A DNA stretch of 64,000 nt, from NCBI RefSeq assembly GCF_002238045.1, contig NZ_NBYO01000003.1, forward strand, positions 124,001 to 188,000, read 5' to 3'. The translations under genes were made by a program, and so were the position numbers. The DNA is from Notoacmeibacter marinus (GTDB taxonomy: Bacteria; Pseudomonadota; Alphaproteobacteria; Rhizobiales; Rhizobiaceae). Positions 35,899 to 45,906 of the stretch are shown here, one piece after another. The notes under the pieces are model-generated. The model searched no databases, was not told the origin of the DNA, and saw only the letters and a list, made by a program, of their open reading frames with translations. Position 1 is the first letter of the stretch; the number at the start of each line of letters is the position of its first letter.

Positions 35899-36890
35899 TC
35901 GTCTTGCTCGGCCTGCTGGGCTGCGGCTTCGTCGAGGCCGAGCAGGTTCCAGCTTTGTACCATATGCGGCGGCAAGGGCGCGGTCACATCCAGAACGCCA
36001 CCGTCGGGATGCGGAATACGAATCCGACGGGCATGAAGATGCAGTTTTTTCTGGATACCGCCCGGAAAATCCCAATTGTGATCGGCTTCGAAATATTTCG
36101 GATCGCCGATGATCGGGTGGCCGATATGCAGGGCATGAACGCGTAGCTGGTGCGTTCGACCGGTTTCCGGCTCCATCTTCAACCACGCCAGATCCTGACC
36201 GGCCCGTTCGATGACGTCATAGGTGGAAATGGCGTGGTCCGCGCCGTCCCGCCCGTGCCGGACATTTCGCATCCGATCGCCATCCGGCGTCGTTTCCTTG
36301 ACCAGCCAAGTCGAAATGCGTCCCGTTGGCGGTTTCGGTACGCCCTTCACCAGCGCCCAATAGGTTTTCTGCGTGGAACGGACGCGAAAGGCTTCGGTCA
36401 GTTTCTGCGCGGCGCCGCGCGTTCGCGCCACCACCAGCACGCCAGACGTATCTCGATCCAGGCGATGAACGAGGCGGGGTTTCTCGCCCTTCTTGCTGCG
36501 CCATGCCTCCAGCATGGAATCGACGGAGCGCATGATGCCGGAGCCGCCCTGAACGGCCAGGCTTGCCGGCTTATTGAAGACGAGCACTTTCTTGTCTTCG
36601 TGCAACAGCATGGAAGACAGCAGATCGCCGTCGGCCCGGTCGCGCATCGTCCGATGTGTCAACGGCCCGTCTGCCTTGCGGTCGGTCGCCATAGGCGGGA
36701 TGCGGACCGTCTGTCCGGCCTGCAGACGCGTATCCGACTTCACGCGACCGCCATCGACGCGAACCTGGCCGCTGCGTAGCAGCTTCTGCAGGGCGCCGAA
36801 GCCAAGACCGGGATAGTGCGATTTGAACCAGCGGTCGACACGCATGCCTGCCTCGTCCGCATCCACGGTGATCTGTTTCACTCCGACCAT
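35895..36890 (-). CDS. RluC/RluD-type ribosomal large subunit pseudouridine synthase
   Basis: The enzyme converts uridines in 23S rRNA to pseudouridine. The 331-residue product has an N-terminal S4 RNA-binding domain (DRWFKSHYPGLGFGALQKLL) and the catalytic segment LVHRLDRDTSGVLVVART with the active-site Asp. GRTHQLRVHALHIGHPIIGD follows near the C-terminus. ATG 36890 was preferred to TTG 36905. It overlaps the HAD phosphatase start by 4 bases. RluC and RluD cannot be separated with certainty. Confidence 0.92.
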   Translation of the reverse strand: MVGVKQITVDADEAGMRVDRWFKSHYPGLGFGALQKLLRSGQVRVDGGRVKSDTRLQAGQTVRIPPMATDRKADGPLTHRTMRDRADGDLLSSMLLHEDKKVLVFNKPASLAVQGGSGIMRSVDSMLEAWRSKKGEKPRLVHRLDRDTSGVLVVARTRGAAQKLTEAFRVRSTQKTYWALVKGVPKPPTGRISTWLVKETTPDGDRMRNVRHGRDGADHAISTYDVIERAGQDLAWLKMEPETGRTHQLRVHALHIGHPIIGDPKYFEADHNWDFPGGIQKKLHLHARRIRIPHPDGGVLDVTAPLPPHMVQSWNLLGLDEAAAQQAEQDE

Positions 36891-36983
36891 GGTGGGCCTG
36901 CTCAATGAAATGGTCTGACTGGCGGAGATGGCAGAAGCCTTTCCAGCCGTCAGACGGATTGCTGCTTTGTCTGGAGAGCTGTC

Positions 36984-37358
36984 CTAACCGGCCATGCGGC
37001 CCAAGGCCAGCCCTGCAAAGAGAGCGAAGATGGCCAGGAGAACGCTAGCCGCAACATAAAGAAGCGATTGAGTGGTCGCGCCACGCTCCCAGAGCGTCAC
37101 CGCATCCAGACTGAAAGCGGAGAATGTCGTGAAACCGCCCAGTAGCCCCGTTGCCAAGAAAAGCCGCCATTCCACGCCCGGCAGCCGAGGCAGCACCCAA
37201 CTGATCACCAATCCCATCAGAAATGACCCGAGGACATTCACCACGAACGTTCCGGCTGGAAATCCCGCCCCGAAAAGCCGAAACGTCCCGATGCCAACAA
37301 GATGCCGAGCCAGTGCTCCGAGCGCACCACCTGACATGACCGCCAACAAACCCTGCAT
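36984..37358 (-). CDS. crcB: Fluoride efflux channel CrcB/Fluc
   Basis: CrcB (Fluc) exports fluoride as a dual-topology dimer. The 124-residue product has four membrane segments and the family motifs GGALGALARH, FVVNVLGSFLMGL and GLLGGFTTFSAFSLDAV. The start at 37358 is a choice: an upstream ATG at 37421 would add 21 hydrophilic residues that are unlikely for this family. No fluoride riboswitch was recognised upstream. It heads the crcB/RluC/HAD/ATP12 operon, 93 bases from RluC. Confidence 0.88.
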   Translation of the reverse strand: MQGLLAVMSGGALGALARHLVGIGTFRLFGAGFPAGTFVVNVLGSFLMGLVISWVLPRLPGVEWRLFLATGLLGGFTTFSAFSLDAVTLWERGATTQSLLYVAASVLLAIFALFAGLALGRMAG

Positions 37359-37812
37359 AGCCAACGTTTCCAAACCCTCATCATCATTTGCAACAGCGGC
37401 CTTAACAGTCGCCGGTCGCATGTGCCAGAGCCATGCTCGCAGCGTATGGCAGATGCCTGCTTATTGCATACCAACTTCTTTGATTTGCTGTCTTATTAGC
37501 AGTCAGAAATATATGCCGATCCATTCTTTTCATCTGTGACTCAAGCGCTTACGGCAGTCTGTAAAAGCTGGAGGTGATTTTGCGGCGCAGCAGGGTCGCC
37601 ATAGAGTGATCACATTCAGTCAAGAGCCTGTGATCTTTAAGCGAAACCCATTTGTTGCCAAGACATTACTCTACCTCGGGCCATGGGAATCACTGCGGTC
37701 AATTCCGTTGGCAAACGAAGCGTCAGGTGCCAGCTGTCCCTCTTTTTCGGCGGCGCACCAAACAAATGCGGGCACATTTCTTTTGGCTGGTTCTGGTTCG
37801 GTTTCCCCCTCC
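37359..37812. other. Intergenic region between crcB and ndvA
   Basis: No gene is convincing here. An in-frame open extension of ndvA exists from 37606 but has no family match. No terminator, riboswitch or clear repeat was found. The region must hold the divergent promoters for crcB and ndvA, but I could not choose hexamers with confidence. Confidence 0.4.
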
Positions 37813-39663
37813 ATGCCGTCGCTTTACTTACGGGCGATCGGTTATCTTTTACCGGAAAAGAAGCGTGTCGGCGTTATCTGCGCGGCCAATATCGCATTGG
37901 CTGCGGTTGCCGTTTATGAGCCGGTTCTTCTCGGCAAGGTCTTCGATGCCATCGCCGGTGACGGAGCGATCGCGCCGAGCCTCACACTATGGCTGGCCGT
38001 TGGCGCATTCAGCATCGTGGCTTTCATTCTTGTGGCGTTGGCTGGCGACAGACTCGCCAACAAACACAAGATGCGCGTGCTGCTGGAAAGCTACGAACAC
38101 GTGATGCATCTACCCCTCGCCTATCATCAACGGACCGGCGGATCGCGTGTTCTTCACACCTTGCTCCGCGGCATCGACACCCTGTTCAGTCTATGGCTGG
38201 ACTTCATGCGGGTGCATTTGGCAACGGTCGTCGCGCTCGTCTTTCTCGTGCCCACCGCACTCGCCATGGACTGGCGGCTTAGCGTGGTGCTGTTCGCCCT
38301 TGCCGCCGCCTACGCGGCGACGAGCCGCTTTGTCATGCGAAAGACGGAAGACGGGCAACGCGCGCTCGAACAGTCCAACCATCGCGTTTTCGGCCACGTG
38401 ACGGATACGGTCGGCAATGTCGGACTTCTGCAGAGTTACAACCGGATCGCCACAGAAACGAATACGCTGCGCATCTTCGTCCATCGCCTGCTGGCCGAAC
38501 AGTATCCGGTCCTGAACTGGTGGGCGATCGCGGCTACGTTGAACCGCCTGGCGTCGACCCTTTCCATGGCGGTGGTCCTGCTGATCGGCAGCCTGCTCGT
38601 AAGCAGAGGCGAATTGGCCATCGGCGAAGTGGTCGCCTTTACCGGCTTTGCCGGTCTGCTGATTTCGCGGCTTGATCAGATTACCGGTTTCCTGACCCAG
38701 TTGCATGACAGTCGCGCTCGGCTCCAGGCGTTCTACGATCTGGACGACCAACGCAGTCATAGCGTCACCGAAACTGGCAAGCGATCACTAGACCGAGTGT
38801 CGGGCGCCGTCCGGTTCGATAACGTTTCGTTCCGCTATCCGTCCTCGCATTGCGGCGTCACGAATGTCGATTTCGAAGTGTTCCCGGGTCAGACCGTTGC
38901 GCTGGTCGGGCCTACGGGTTCGGGCAAGAGCACAATCATCAACCTTCTCCAGGCCGTCCAAGCGCCATCCGAGGGTCGGATTACCATTGATGGAATCGAT
39001 ATCGGCGACGTTTCGCAGCATTCCCTGCGCAAGACCATTGCGACTGTCTTTCAGGATCCGTCGATCCTCAATCGAACCATTGAGGAGAATATCCGGGTCG
39101 GCCGCGAACCTGCCAGCCATGACGAGATCGTTCGAGCCGCCACAGCGGCGTCCGCCGATGGCTTTATCGAATGCAAGGACGAGCGGTACGATGCGCCGGC
39201 AGGCGACCGCGGCAGCTGCCTTTCCGGCGGAGAGCGTCAGCGGATCGCTATTGCCCGCGCGGTTTTGAAGAATGCGCCCATTCTCGTTCTCGACGAAGCG
39301 ACCAGCGCACTCGACGTCGAGACCGAAAGCAAGGTCCAGGCGGCACTCGACCAATTGCGCAAGGGCCGGACTACATTCGTTGTCGCGCACCGCCTATCCA
39401 CCATTCGCGATGCCGATCTCATTCTCGTCATCGAAGATGGCCGGATTGTAGAAAGAGGTTCCTACGACGAGCTGGCGATTACAGGTGGGCGTTTCGCCGA
39501 TCTTCTGGCAGCCGGCGGTTTTCAGACCGAACCGGCAGAATCGGCTTTCATCGAGCAGGCTGGCAGCAATGTTCAGCCTTTCCCGCGTTCTCGCCGCAGC
39601 TTGCTCCAATATTCCAACCGCTTGCCGATTTCTCGTTCGAAGCCCCGATCGACAGGTCGGTAA
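37813..39663 (+). CDS. ndvA: Cyclic beta-1,2-glucan ABC exporter (NdvA/ChvA type)
   Basis: The product fuses a six-segment membrane domain with an ATPase and should export cyclic beta-1,2-glucan to the periplasm. The 616-residue protein has GYLLPEKKRVGVICAANIAL near the N-terminus, as in NdvA/ChvA, Walker A GPTGSGKSTIINLL, signature LSGGERQRIAIARA and Walker B ILVLDEAT. I chose MPSLYLRAIGYL at 37813 because it matches the family start, although the ribosome binding site is weak. The 3' end overlaps that of rarA by 91 bases. Its place between crcB and rarA interrupts the usual gene order. Confidence 0.85.
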   Translation: MPSLYLRAIGYLLPEKKRVGVICAANIALAAVAVYEPVLLGKVFDAIAGDGAIAPSLTLWLAVGAFSIVAFILVALAGDRLANKHKMRVLLESYEHVMHLPLAYHQRTGGSRVLHTLLRGIDTLFSLWLDFMRVHLATVVALVFLVPTALAMDWRLSVVLFALAAAYAATSRFVMRKTEDGQRALEQSNHRVFGHVTDTVGNVGLLQSYNRIATETNTLRIFVHRLLAEQYPVLNWWAIAATLNRLASTLSMAVVLLIGSLLVSRGELAIGEVVAFTGFAGLLISRLDQITGFLTQLHDSRARLQAFYDLDDQRSHSVTETGKRSLDRVSGAVRFDNVSFRYPSSHCGVTNVDFEVFPGQTVALVGPTGSGKSTIINLLQAVQAPSEGRITIDGIDIGDVSQHSLRKTIATVFQDPSILNRTIEENIRVGREPASHDEIVRAATAASADGFIECKDERYDAPAGDRGSCLSGGERQRIAIARAVLKNAPILVLDEATSALDVETESKVQAALDQLRKGRTTFVVAHRLSTIRDADLILVIEDGRIVERGSYDELAITGGRFADLLAAGGFQTEPAESAFIEQAGSNVQPFPRSRRSLLQYSNRLPISRSKPRSTGR

Positions 39664-40904
39664 TAGTACTGCCGGTCCATCGCTTCGGGAAAGTAGTTCT
39701 GGCCTGAAAAGGCGTCGGGCTGATCGTGATCGTAGCGATAACCCTCGCCATAACCTTCTTCTTTCATCAGCTTCGTCGGCGCGTTCAGAATATGGCGCGG
39801 CGGCAGGAGCGATCCGTTCTCTCTAGCGCTGCGCATCGCCGCCTTGAAGGCGGTATAGACCGCGTTCGATTTCGGTGCAGTAGCCAGGTAAACGGCCGCC
39901 TGCGCCAGGGCCAGTTCTCCCTCCGGACTGCCGAGATAGTCATAGGTGTCCTTGGCAGCGTTTGCGATCACCAAAGCTTGCGGATCGGCCAGACCGATAT
40001 CCTCGCTTGCCATTCGCACCAGTCGGCGACCGAGAAAGAGCGGGTCTTCGCCCGCATCCAGCATTCGGCACAGGTAATAAAGCGCAGCATCGGGATCCGA
40101 ACCGCGCACCGCCTTATGAAGCGCGGAAATCAGATTGTAATGGCCGTCCTGACCCTTGTCATAGATCGGTGCGCGACGTTGGAGGATCGACTGCAACCTG
40201 TCCGCATCGAGGGTTTCGCCGTGCTTGACGGAACGCCAGACTTCTTCGGCCAGTGTCAGCGCGGCCCGGCCATCGCCGTCCGCCATGCGGATAAGGACGT
40301 CGCGCGCTTCCTTGTCGAGTGGCAGGGAACGTGCATCGGCCGTTTCGGCTCTGACAAGCAGGGCTTCGATGTCTTCGGATTCCAGCGACCGAAACGTCAG
40401 AACCCGCGCACGAGACAGAAGGGCAGCGTTCAGCTCGAAACTCGGATTCTCGGTGGTCGCGCCGACCAGAATGACGGTGCCGTCTTCCATGACAGGCAGA
40501 AAGCTGTCCTGCTGGGCGCGGTTGAAGCGATGGATTTCGTCGACGAAGAGAAGAGTCTGGCGGCCCTGCGTGCGTCGCAGTCGCGCGCCCTCGAACACTT
40601 TCTTCAGATCGGCGACGCCGGAAAAGATCGCCGAGATCTGTTCGAAGGACAGGTCGGTTTGTCCGGCCAGAAGACGCGCTACGGTGGTTTTGCCGGTGCC
40701 TGGCGGCCCCCAGAAGATCATAGAACCCAGTGTGCCAGACGCCAGCATGCGGGTCAGCGCGCCTTCCTCTCCCGTTAAATGATCCTGGCCGACGACCTCC
40801 GACAGGCGAGCAGGCCGAAGGCGATCGGCAAGCGGGCGATTTGTCGAGCTCGAACCTTCCGCGCTACCGTCGTCGCTCTGGGATTGTTGAAAGAGATCGG
40901 CCAT
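39573..40904 (-). CDS. rarA: Replication-associated recombination protein RarA (MgsA), AAA+ ATPase
   Basis: RarA acts at stalled forks. The 443-residue product has Walker A GPPGTGKTTVARLLAG, Walker B LLFVDEIHRFN, sensor GATTENPSFELNAALLSR, and the C-terminal tetramerisation part with LPPRHILNAPTKLMKEEGYG. It begins 11 bases after the Deg protease stop, so the two may be co-transcribed. Its 3' end runs 91 bases into the opposite-strand ndvA gene; the overlapping segment encodes normal RarA ending residues (IGKRLEYWSKLRRERGK). Confidence 0.94.
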   Translation of the reverse strand: MADLFQQSQSDDGSAEGSSSTNRPLADRLRPARLSEVVGQDHLTGEEGALTRMLASGTLGSMIFWGPPGTGKTTVARLLAGQTDLSFEQISAIFSGVADLKKVFEGARLRRTQGRQTLLFVDEIHRFNRAQQDSFLPVMEDGTVILVGATTENPSFELNAALLSRARVLTFRSLESEDIEALLVRAETADARSLPLDKEARDVLIRMADGDGRAALTLAEEVWRSVKHGETLDADRLQSILQRRAPIYDKGQDGHYNLISALHKAVRGSDPDAALYYLCRMLDAGEDPLFLGRRLVRMASEDIGLADPQALVIANAAKDTYDYLGSPEGELALAQAAVYLATAPKSNAVYTAFKAAMRSARENGSLLPPRHILNAPTKLMKEEGYGEGYRYDHDQPDAFSGQNYFPEAMDRQYYYRPVDRGFEREIGKRLEYWSKLRRERGKG

Positions 40905-40915
40905 GGTCTGCGCGG

Positions 40916-42385
40916 TTAGTAGCTGAACATCTGGCGATAGGTGCGGCCCTCACGAACCAGCGCGACCCGCCAGAAGCGGGCGCCCCTTTCGACAACACGC
41001 TGCAATGTCGCAGCGCTGTCGATCATATTGCCGTTCAGTTCGACAATGGCGTCGCCGGGCTTGAAGCCGTAGGTCGCCGCAATCGATCCCTGTTCCACCT
41101 CCACAAGAACAGCGCCGCTTGCCGGTGTTCCCTTCAGCCGCATTCGCTGCGACAAAGCCGTCGTCAGATCGGCCACGAGAGCACCTGCCAGCGGTTGTTC
41201 ACCCTCCAGCAGAACGGCATTCGCTGAAAGGTCCGGCGCCCGGGCCGGCATCGTCACGATCTCCAACCTCTTGCTGTCGCGCAACACCGTAAACCGCGCT
41301 TCGGTTCCGATCGGATGGGTCGCCAGTCGGTAGCCGAGCGCATCGGGATGTTCGATGAGGCGACCTTCCATCGCCAGAATAGCGTCGCCGACCTCGATTC
41401 CACCCTTATCGGCGGGGCTGTCCTCCACGACATCGGCCACGATGACACCTGTCGGACGATCGAGACCGAGCGCTTCGGCGATGTCCGGCGTCACCGGCGA
41501 GAAAGCCGCGCCGAGCCAAGGACGTTCAAAGCGGCTTTCGCCAGCCCTGGCGGCTGCCACAAAGGCCCGCACCATATTGGCCGGGATGGAAAACCCGATA
41601 CCGTTCGATCCGCCGGAGCGCGAATAGATCGCCGTGTTGATACCGGCCAGATTGCCATCCATGTCGACAAGCGCGCCACCTGAATTGCCGGGGTTGATCG
41701 CCGCATCTGTCTGGATGAAGAAGTTGAAATCAGATACGCCGACGTGATTGCGTGCAAGCGCCGATACGATGCCGCTCGTCACTGTCTGGCCAACGCCGAA
41801 CGGATTGCCGATTGCCAGCACCAGATCCCCGACTTCCATGGAATCGCTGTCGGCAAAATCGAGCGCCGGCAACGTATCCCCGCCATCGACCCGAAGGATC
41901 GCCAGATCGACGTTCTCGTCACGCAGAACGATCTGTGCCTTGAGTTCGCGGCCATTGTTCAGCGCGATGCGGACATCGTCTGCGCCCTGAATCACATGAT
42001 TGTTCGTCACGACAAGACCGGACGGATCGACGATCACGCCCGAACCAAGCGATGAAGGACGACGCAAGGATCGCCCCGGGCTGCGCCGGAAGAACTGGTC
42101 GAAGAAAGGGTCGCCTTCGAAAGGCGAGCGTTGCGCGCGAGCCATCTGCGTGGCGTAAACGTTCACCACGGCAGGCGCCGTCTGGCGAACCAGCGGGGCG
42201 AATGACTGTTTTATCCGGGTCGCGCTCTGCGGCACTTTGCGCACGGGCGCCGGCGTTTGCGCGGTCACCTCTTCGCCAGTCAATCTGTTCAGAAGACCCT
42301 TGAGCGTTCCTTCTTCGGCCGATGCACCGTTTGCTCCGGCAAATGACAGACATATCGCCAGAGCGACATGGACATGGCGAATCAT
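40916..42385 (-). CDS. Periplasmic Do-like serine protease (DegP/DegQ family)
   Basis: The 489-residue product is a trypsin-like protease with PDZ domains that degrades or refolds periplasmic proteins. A signal peptide starts the protein (VHVALAICLSFAGANGASA). The triad is visible: His in VVTNNHVIQG, Asp in NVDLAILRVDG, Ser in GNSGGALVDMDG. Two PDZ regions follow (DIAEALGLDRPTGVIVADVV and the C-terminal FKPGDAIVELNGNMID). I preferred MIRHVHV to a GTG 31 codons upstream because it gives the signal peptide. It is followed by rarA. DegP and DegQ cannot be told apart here. Confidence 0.92.
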   Translation of the reverse strand: MIRHVHVALAICLSFAGANGASAEEGTLKGLLNRLTGEEVTAQTPAPVRKVPQSATRIKQSFAPLVRQTAPAVVNVYATQMARAQRSPFEGDPFFDQFFRRSPGRSLRRPSSLGSGVIVDPSGLVVTNNHVIQGADDVRIALNNGRELKAQIVLRDENVDLAILRVDGGDTLPALDFADSDSMEVGDLVLAIGNPFGVGQTVTSGIVSALARNHVGVSDFNFFIQTDAAINPGNSGGALVDMDGNLAGINTAIYSRSGGSNGIGFSIPANMVRAFVAAARAGESRFERPWLGAAFSPVTPDIAEALGLDRPTGVIVADVVEDSPADKGGIEVGDAILAMEGRLIEHPDALGYRLATHPIGTEARFTVLRDSKRLEIVTMPARAPDLSANAVLLEGEQPLAGALVADLTTALSQRMRLKGTPASGAVLVEVEQGSIAATYGFKPGDAIVELNGNMIDSAATLQRVVERGARFWRVALVREGRTYRQMFSY

Positions 42386-42461
42386 TGGTATCGTCTCCCG
42401 TGTTCGAACCAGTTTCCAACATGCACCGGTCGTGGTGAAGGGATGACCGCCCAAACAAACG

Positions 42462-42487
42462 AAAAAGGGCCGGCGCACGGCCAGCCC
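42462..42487 (-). terminator. Terminator at the end of the alpha operon
   Basis: On the minus strand GGGCTGGC and GCCGGCCC form an 8-bp stem (one G-T pair) with loop CGTGC, followed by TTTTT. It lies 26 bases after the rplQ stop and closes the ribosomal cluster. Confidence 0.75.
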
Positions 42488-42512
42488 TCTTCATTCCATC
42501 GACCGATGAAGC

Positions 42513-42941
42513 TTACGCCTCTTCGGTTTCCGTTTCAGCTTCCGCTTCCATCCGTTCGCGATCGGCCCTGCCTTTGGCGTCTTCGTCGCGATCGACAAAC
42601 TCGATCACGGCCATCGGCGCATTGTCGCCATAGCGAAAGCCAGCCTTCATGATGCGAAGGTAGCCGCCATTGCGCTCCGAATAGCGCGGTGCGACCTCAT
42701 CGAAGAGACGCTTGGCCGCTGCTTCATCCTGAATCTGCGATGCCACCATCCGGCGGGCATGCTGATCGCCGCGCTTGCCAAGCGTGACCAGCTTTTCGAC
42801 GATCGGCCGAAGATCCTTGGCCTTTGGCAGGGTCGTGACGATCTGCTCGTGGGTGATGAGCGCAGCCGCCATATTGGCGAACATCGCCTTGCGATGCTCG
42901 TGTGTGCGGTTGAATTTCCGGCCCCGGTTACCGTGACGCAT
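42513..42941 (-). CDS. rplQ: 50S ribosomal protein L17
   Basis: L17 (142 residues) starts with the family pattern [20 protein letters not shown] and contains [20 protein letters not shown] Glu-rich C-terminal extension ([17 protein letters not shown]) goes beyond the E. coli protein, as usual in alphaproteobacteria. It is the last gene of the alpha operon, 72 bases after rpoA, and is followed by the terminator at 42462-42487. Confidence 0.97.
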   Translation of the reverse strand: MRHGNRGRKFNRTHEHRKAMFANMAAALITHEQIVTTLPKAKDLRPIVEKLVTLGKRGDQHARRMVASQIQDEAAAKRLFDEVAPRYSERNGGYLRIMKAGFRYGDNAPMAVIEFVDRDEDAKGRADRERMEAEAETETEEA

Positions 42942-43013
42942 GAGCCTGTTCCTTTCGTTTCAATCGAGAGGACGCAGCGCGCCTCTCTCCATCTGTTTCG
43001 TCCGCTGTGCGGC

Positions 43014-44024
43014 TCAATACTGGTCTTCGTAACGCTTGGCCAGCTCGTCGATGTTCTCCGGCGGCCAGTCCGGCACTTCCATGCCGAGGTGAAGGCCCAT
43101 GGAGGCGAGAACTTCCTTGATCTCATTCAGCGACTTGCGGCCGAAATTCGGCGTACGGAGCATCTCCGCTTCGGTCTTCTGAATGAGATCACCAATGTAG
43201 ACGATGTTGTCGTTTTTCAGGCAGTTGGCCGAACGGACCGAGAGTTCCAGCTCGTCGACCTTCTTCAGAAGCGCCGGGTTGAACGCCAGTTCGCTGGCCT
43301 GCTCGGTCGCACTCTCGCGCTGCGGCTCTTCGAAGTTGACGAAGATGGACAACTGGTCCTGCAGGATACGCGCCGCATAGGCCACGCTGTCCTCACCGGA
43401 GATCGAACCGTCGGTCTCGATCGTCAAGGTCAGCTTATCATAGTCGAGCACCTGACCTTCGCGCGTGTTCTCCACCTTGTAGGAGACCTTGCGCACCGGC
43501 GAAAACAGCGCATCGACGAGGATCAACCCGATGGGGCTGTCCTCGGAACGGTTGCGGTCCGCCGGCTCGTAGCCCTTGCCATTGTCCACGGTGAATTCCA
43601 TGCGCACTTCCGCATCGCGGTCGAGCGTGCAGATCACATGGTCCGGGTTCAGGATCTCGACATCGCCGACCGTCTGGATATCGCCAGCGGTGACAGTGCC
43701 CGGACCAGCCTTGCGCACGACCATGCGCTTGGGGCCTTCGCCGTCCATCTTGATGGCGATTTCCTTGATGTTCAGAATAATGTCGGTGACATCTTCGCGC
43801 ACGCCTGGAACGGACGAGAATTCATGCAGAACGCCGTCGATCTGGACGGCGGTGACGGCTGCGCCCCGCAGCGAGGACAGCAGCACGCGGCGCAGCGCAT
43901 TGCCAAGCGTCAGACCGAAACCGCGCTCGAGAGGCTCGGCGACCAGAGTCGTCACGTTGCCCTTCTTGGAGGCGACCTCGATCTTGTTCGGCTTGATCAG
44001 TTCCTGCCAGTTTTTCTGGATCAT
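43014..44024 (-). CDS. rpoA: RNA polymerase subunit alpha
   Basis: Alpha dimerises to nucleate RNA polymerase assembly. The 336-residue product has the N-terminal assembly domain ([20 protein letters not shown] form, here [18 protein letters not shown]), and the C-terminal DNA and activator contact domain ([38 protein letters not shown]). I chose [17 protein letters not shown], the usual alphaproteobacterial start; a longer frame upstream is not supported. It lies between rpsK and rplQ. Confidence 0.98.
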   Translation of the reverse strand: MIQKNWQELIKPNKIEVASKKGNVTTLVAEPLERGFGLTLGNALRRVLLSSLRGAAVTAVQIDGVLHEFSSVPGVREDVTDIILNIKEIAIKMDGEGPKRMVVRKAGPGTVTAGDIQTVGDVEILNPDHVICTLDRDAEVRMEFTVDNGKGYEPADRNRSEDSPIGLILVDALFSPVRKVSYKVENTREGQVLDYDKLTLTIETDGSISGEDSVAYAARILQDQLSIFVNFEEPQRESATEQASELAFNPALLKKVDELELSVRSANCLKNDNIVYIGDLIQKTEAEMLRTPNFGRKSLNEIKEVLASMGLHLGMEVPDWPPENIDELAKRYEDQY

Positions 44025-44130
44025 TCGGTTGTCTTCCTTCAGTGGGCCGGCCACCATCCATTCGTGGCAGGCTGGGAGGAAACGGTTGTCGGCCGCAAGC
44101 CAATTGCAGGCGGCCAATGGCGGGATTGGA

Positions 44131-44520
44131 TCAGACGCGGCGCTTCTTCTTGGCGCGAACACCGTTATGCGGGATCGGCGTGACATCGCGGATCGAAGTG
44201 ATCGTGAAGCCTGCAGCCTGCAGTGCGCGAAGCGCCGATTCACGGCCGGAACCCGGACCACGCACTTCAACTTCCAGCGTGCTCATGCCATGATCCATGG
44301 CCTTCTTGGCGCAATCCTCGGCCGCGATCTGCGCGGCGAACGGCGTGGATTTACGCGACCCCTTGAATCCCTGAGCCCCGGCGCTCGACCAGGCAATCGT
44401 GTTGCCCTGTGCGTCGGTGATGGTGATCATGGTATTGTTGAAGGTCGAGTTCACGTGGGCCACGCCCGACGAGATATTCTTGCGTTCGCGACGGCGCACG
44501 CGAGCGGCTTCTTTCGCCAT
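44131..44520 (-). CDS. rpsK: 30S ribosomal protein S11
   Basis: S11 (129 residues) forms part of the 30S platform near the mRNA exit. The family pattern is complete: [40 protein letters not shown] and the basic end [10 protein letters not shown]. It lies in the alpha operon between rpsM, 134 bases upstream, and rpoA, 106 bases downstream. Confidence 0.97.
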   Translation of the reverse strand: MAKEAARVRRRERKNISSGVAHVNSTFNNTMITITDAQGNTIAWSSAGAQGFKGSRKSTPFAAQIAAEDCAKKAMDHGMSTLEVEVRGPGSGRESALRALQAAGFTITSIRDVTPIPHNGVRAKKKRRV

Positions 44521-44654
44521 TTCATTTCCTTTCAGTCGATATCAGCGCCGCCGTAGTACCGGCGGCTACACCAAGGCGCCGATCGTCATTCGCGGCCGTT
44601 CAATCATGGTTCGCGTTCCACGAACCACGGACCGACCAAAGACGACCGACGAGA

Positions 44655-45023
44655 TTACTTCTTCTTGCCTGCGATCGCCTTTGCCGGCCCCTTACGGGTG
44701 CGGGCATTGGTATGGGTGCGCTGGCCGCGAACAGGCAGATTGCGCCGATGACGCAAACCACGATACGCACCGAGATCCATCAGGCGCTTGATGTTCATCG
44801 CGGTCTCGCGACGCAGGTCGCCCTCGACCTGATAGTCGCGGTCGATGGTTTCGCGGATCTGCAGCACTTCGGCATCGGTCAGCTCAGCCACGCGCCGCTC
44901 GGCAGGAATACCCGCCTTCTCGACGATGTCCTGGGCGAACTTCGCGCCAATGCCATGAATATACTGAAGCGCGATCACGACGCGCTTGTTCGTTGGGATA
45001 TTGACGCCGGCAATACGGGCCAT
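44655..45023 (-). CDS. rpsM: 30S ribosomal protein S13
   Basis: S13 (122 residues) contacts tRNA in the P site and L5 across the subunit interface. [19 protein letters not shown] is the standard start, so a longer upstream frame was not used. [20 protein letters not shown] and the Lys-rich tail [12 protein letters not shown] follow. It lies 232 bases after adk; that gap holds a weak hairpin (about 45125-45145) that could act as an attenuator. Confidence 0.97.
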   Translation of the reverse strand: MARIAGVNIPTNKRVVIALQYIHGIGAKFAQDIVEKAGIPAERRVAELTDAEVLQIRETIDRDYQVEGDLRRETAMNIKRLMDLGAYRGLRHRRNLPVRGQRTHTNARTRKGPAKAIAGKKK

Positions 45024-45255
45024 CTTCATTTCTCCATTTGGGCCGGCATGCAACCGGCGCATTGTTTCGACCCGCGTCCGGTGGAGCCCGGCCCTTGCAG
45101 GTTCCCCGACCGGAAATGACGAAAGGCCCCGAAATGGGGCGCATCCAGTTCCTTTTCCGGGAGGACGATGGGGCGGTAGCGGAGATGACAACCAGAGTCA
45201 ACCCCGCTCCCATTTTCTCATGATCATATGAGACGTCTTCGTCGCCGGCTTCGGC

Positions 45256-45906
45256 TTACGAACCGTCCAGCGCAGACTGAATAGCCATGGTGACCTCGTC
45301 GATATCCGCCATGCCATCCACAGGCTGCAGCATGCCCTTGGCATGATAATAACCGATCAGCGGCGCCGTCTCCTTGTAGTAGGCGCGAAGCCGCGTGCGC
45401 ATTGTCTCGGCGTTGTCGTCGGCCCGTCGCTTGAATTCGGTCGAACCACAGGCATCACAGACGCCTTCCGTCTGCGGCTGTTTTTGCGTGTCGTGATAGA
45501 CCGCGCCGCAATTGGCGCAGGTGAACCGGCCCGAAACACGCTCAACGAGCGCATCGTCTTCCACACGCAATTCGACGACGGCGTCGAGCGGCTTGTCCTT
45601 TTCCTGCAGCATCGCGTCCACGCGATCCGCCTGGGCCAACGTGCGCGGATAACCATCAAGGATAAATCCGTTCTGGCAGTCGGCCTCATCGAGGCGGTCG
45701 GACACGATCTGATTGACGATATCATCGGACACCAATTCGCCGGCGTCCATCACGGCCTTGGCGCGGCGGCCGACTTCCGTTCCCTGCTGAACGGCTGCGC
45801 GAAGCATGTCGCCCGTGGACAGTTGTGGAATGTCGTAGAGCTTGACCAGGCGCTGCGCCTGCGTGCCCTTGCCGGCGCCCGGCGGTCCTAGCAGAATTAA
45901 TCTCAT
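45256..45906 (-). CDS. adk: Adenylate kinase
   Basis: Adk interconverts ATP plus AMP and two ADP. The 216-residue long form has the P-loop [16 protein letters not shown], the NMP domain ([12 protein letters not shown]), [11 protein letters not shown], and a LID with four Cys ([15 protein letters not shown]) that should bind zinc, as in Gram-positive type enzymes. Its start overlaps the secY stop by 4 bases, so it is translationally coupled to secY. This secY-adk order is usual in alphaproteobacteria. Confidence 0.97.
   Translation of the reverse strand: MRLILLGPPGAGKGTQAQRLVKLYDIPQLSTGDMLRAAVQQGTEVGRRAKAVMDAGELVSDDIVNQIVSDRLDEADCQNGFILDGYPRTLAQADRVDAMLQEKDKPLDAVVELRVEDDALVERVSGRFTCANCGAVYHDTQKQPQTEGVCDACGSTEFKRRADDNAETMRTRLRAYYKETAPLIGYYHAKGMLQPVDGMADIDEVTMAIQSALDGS

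Noticed and set aside
37359-37520. Fluoride riboswitch before crcB
   Set aside because: I looked for the conserved aptamer segments on the minus strand and did not find them.
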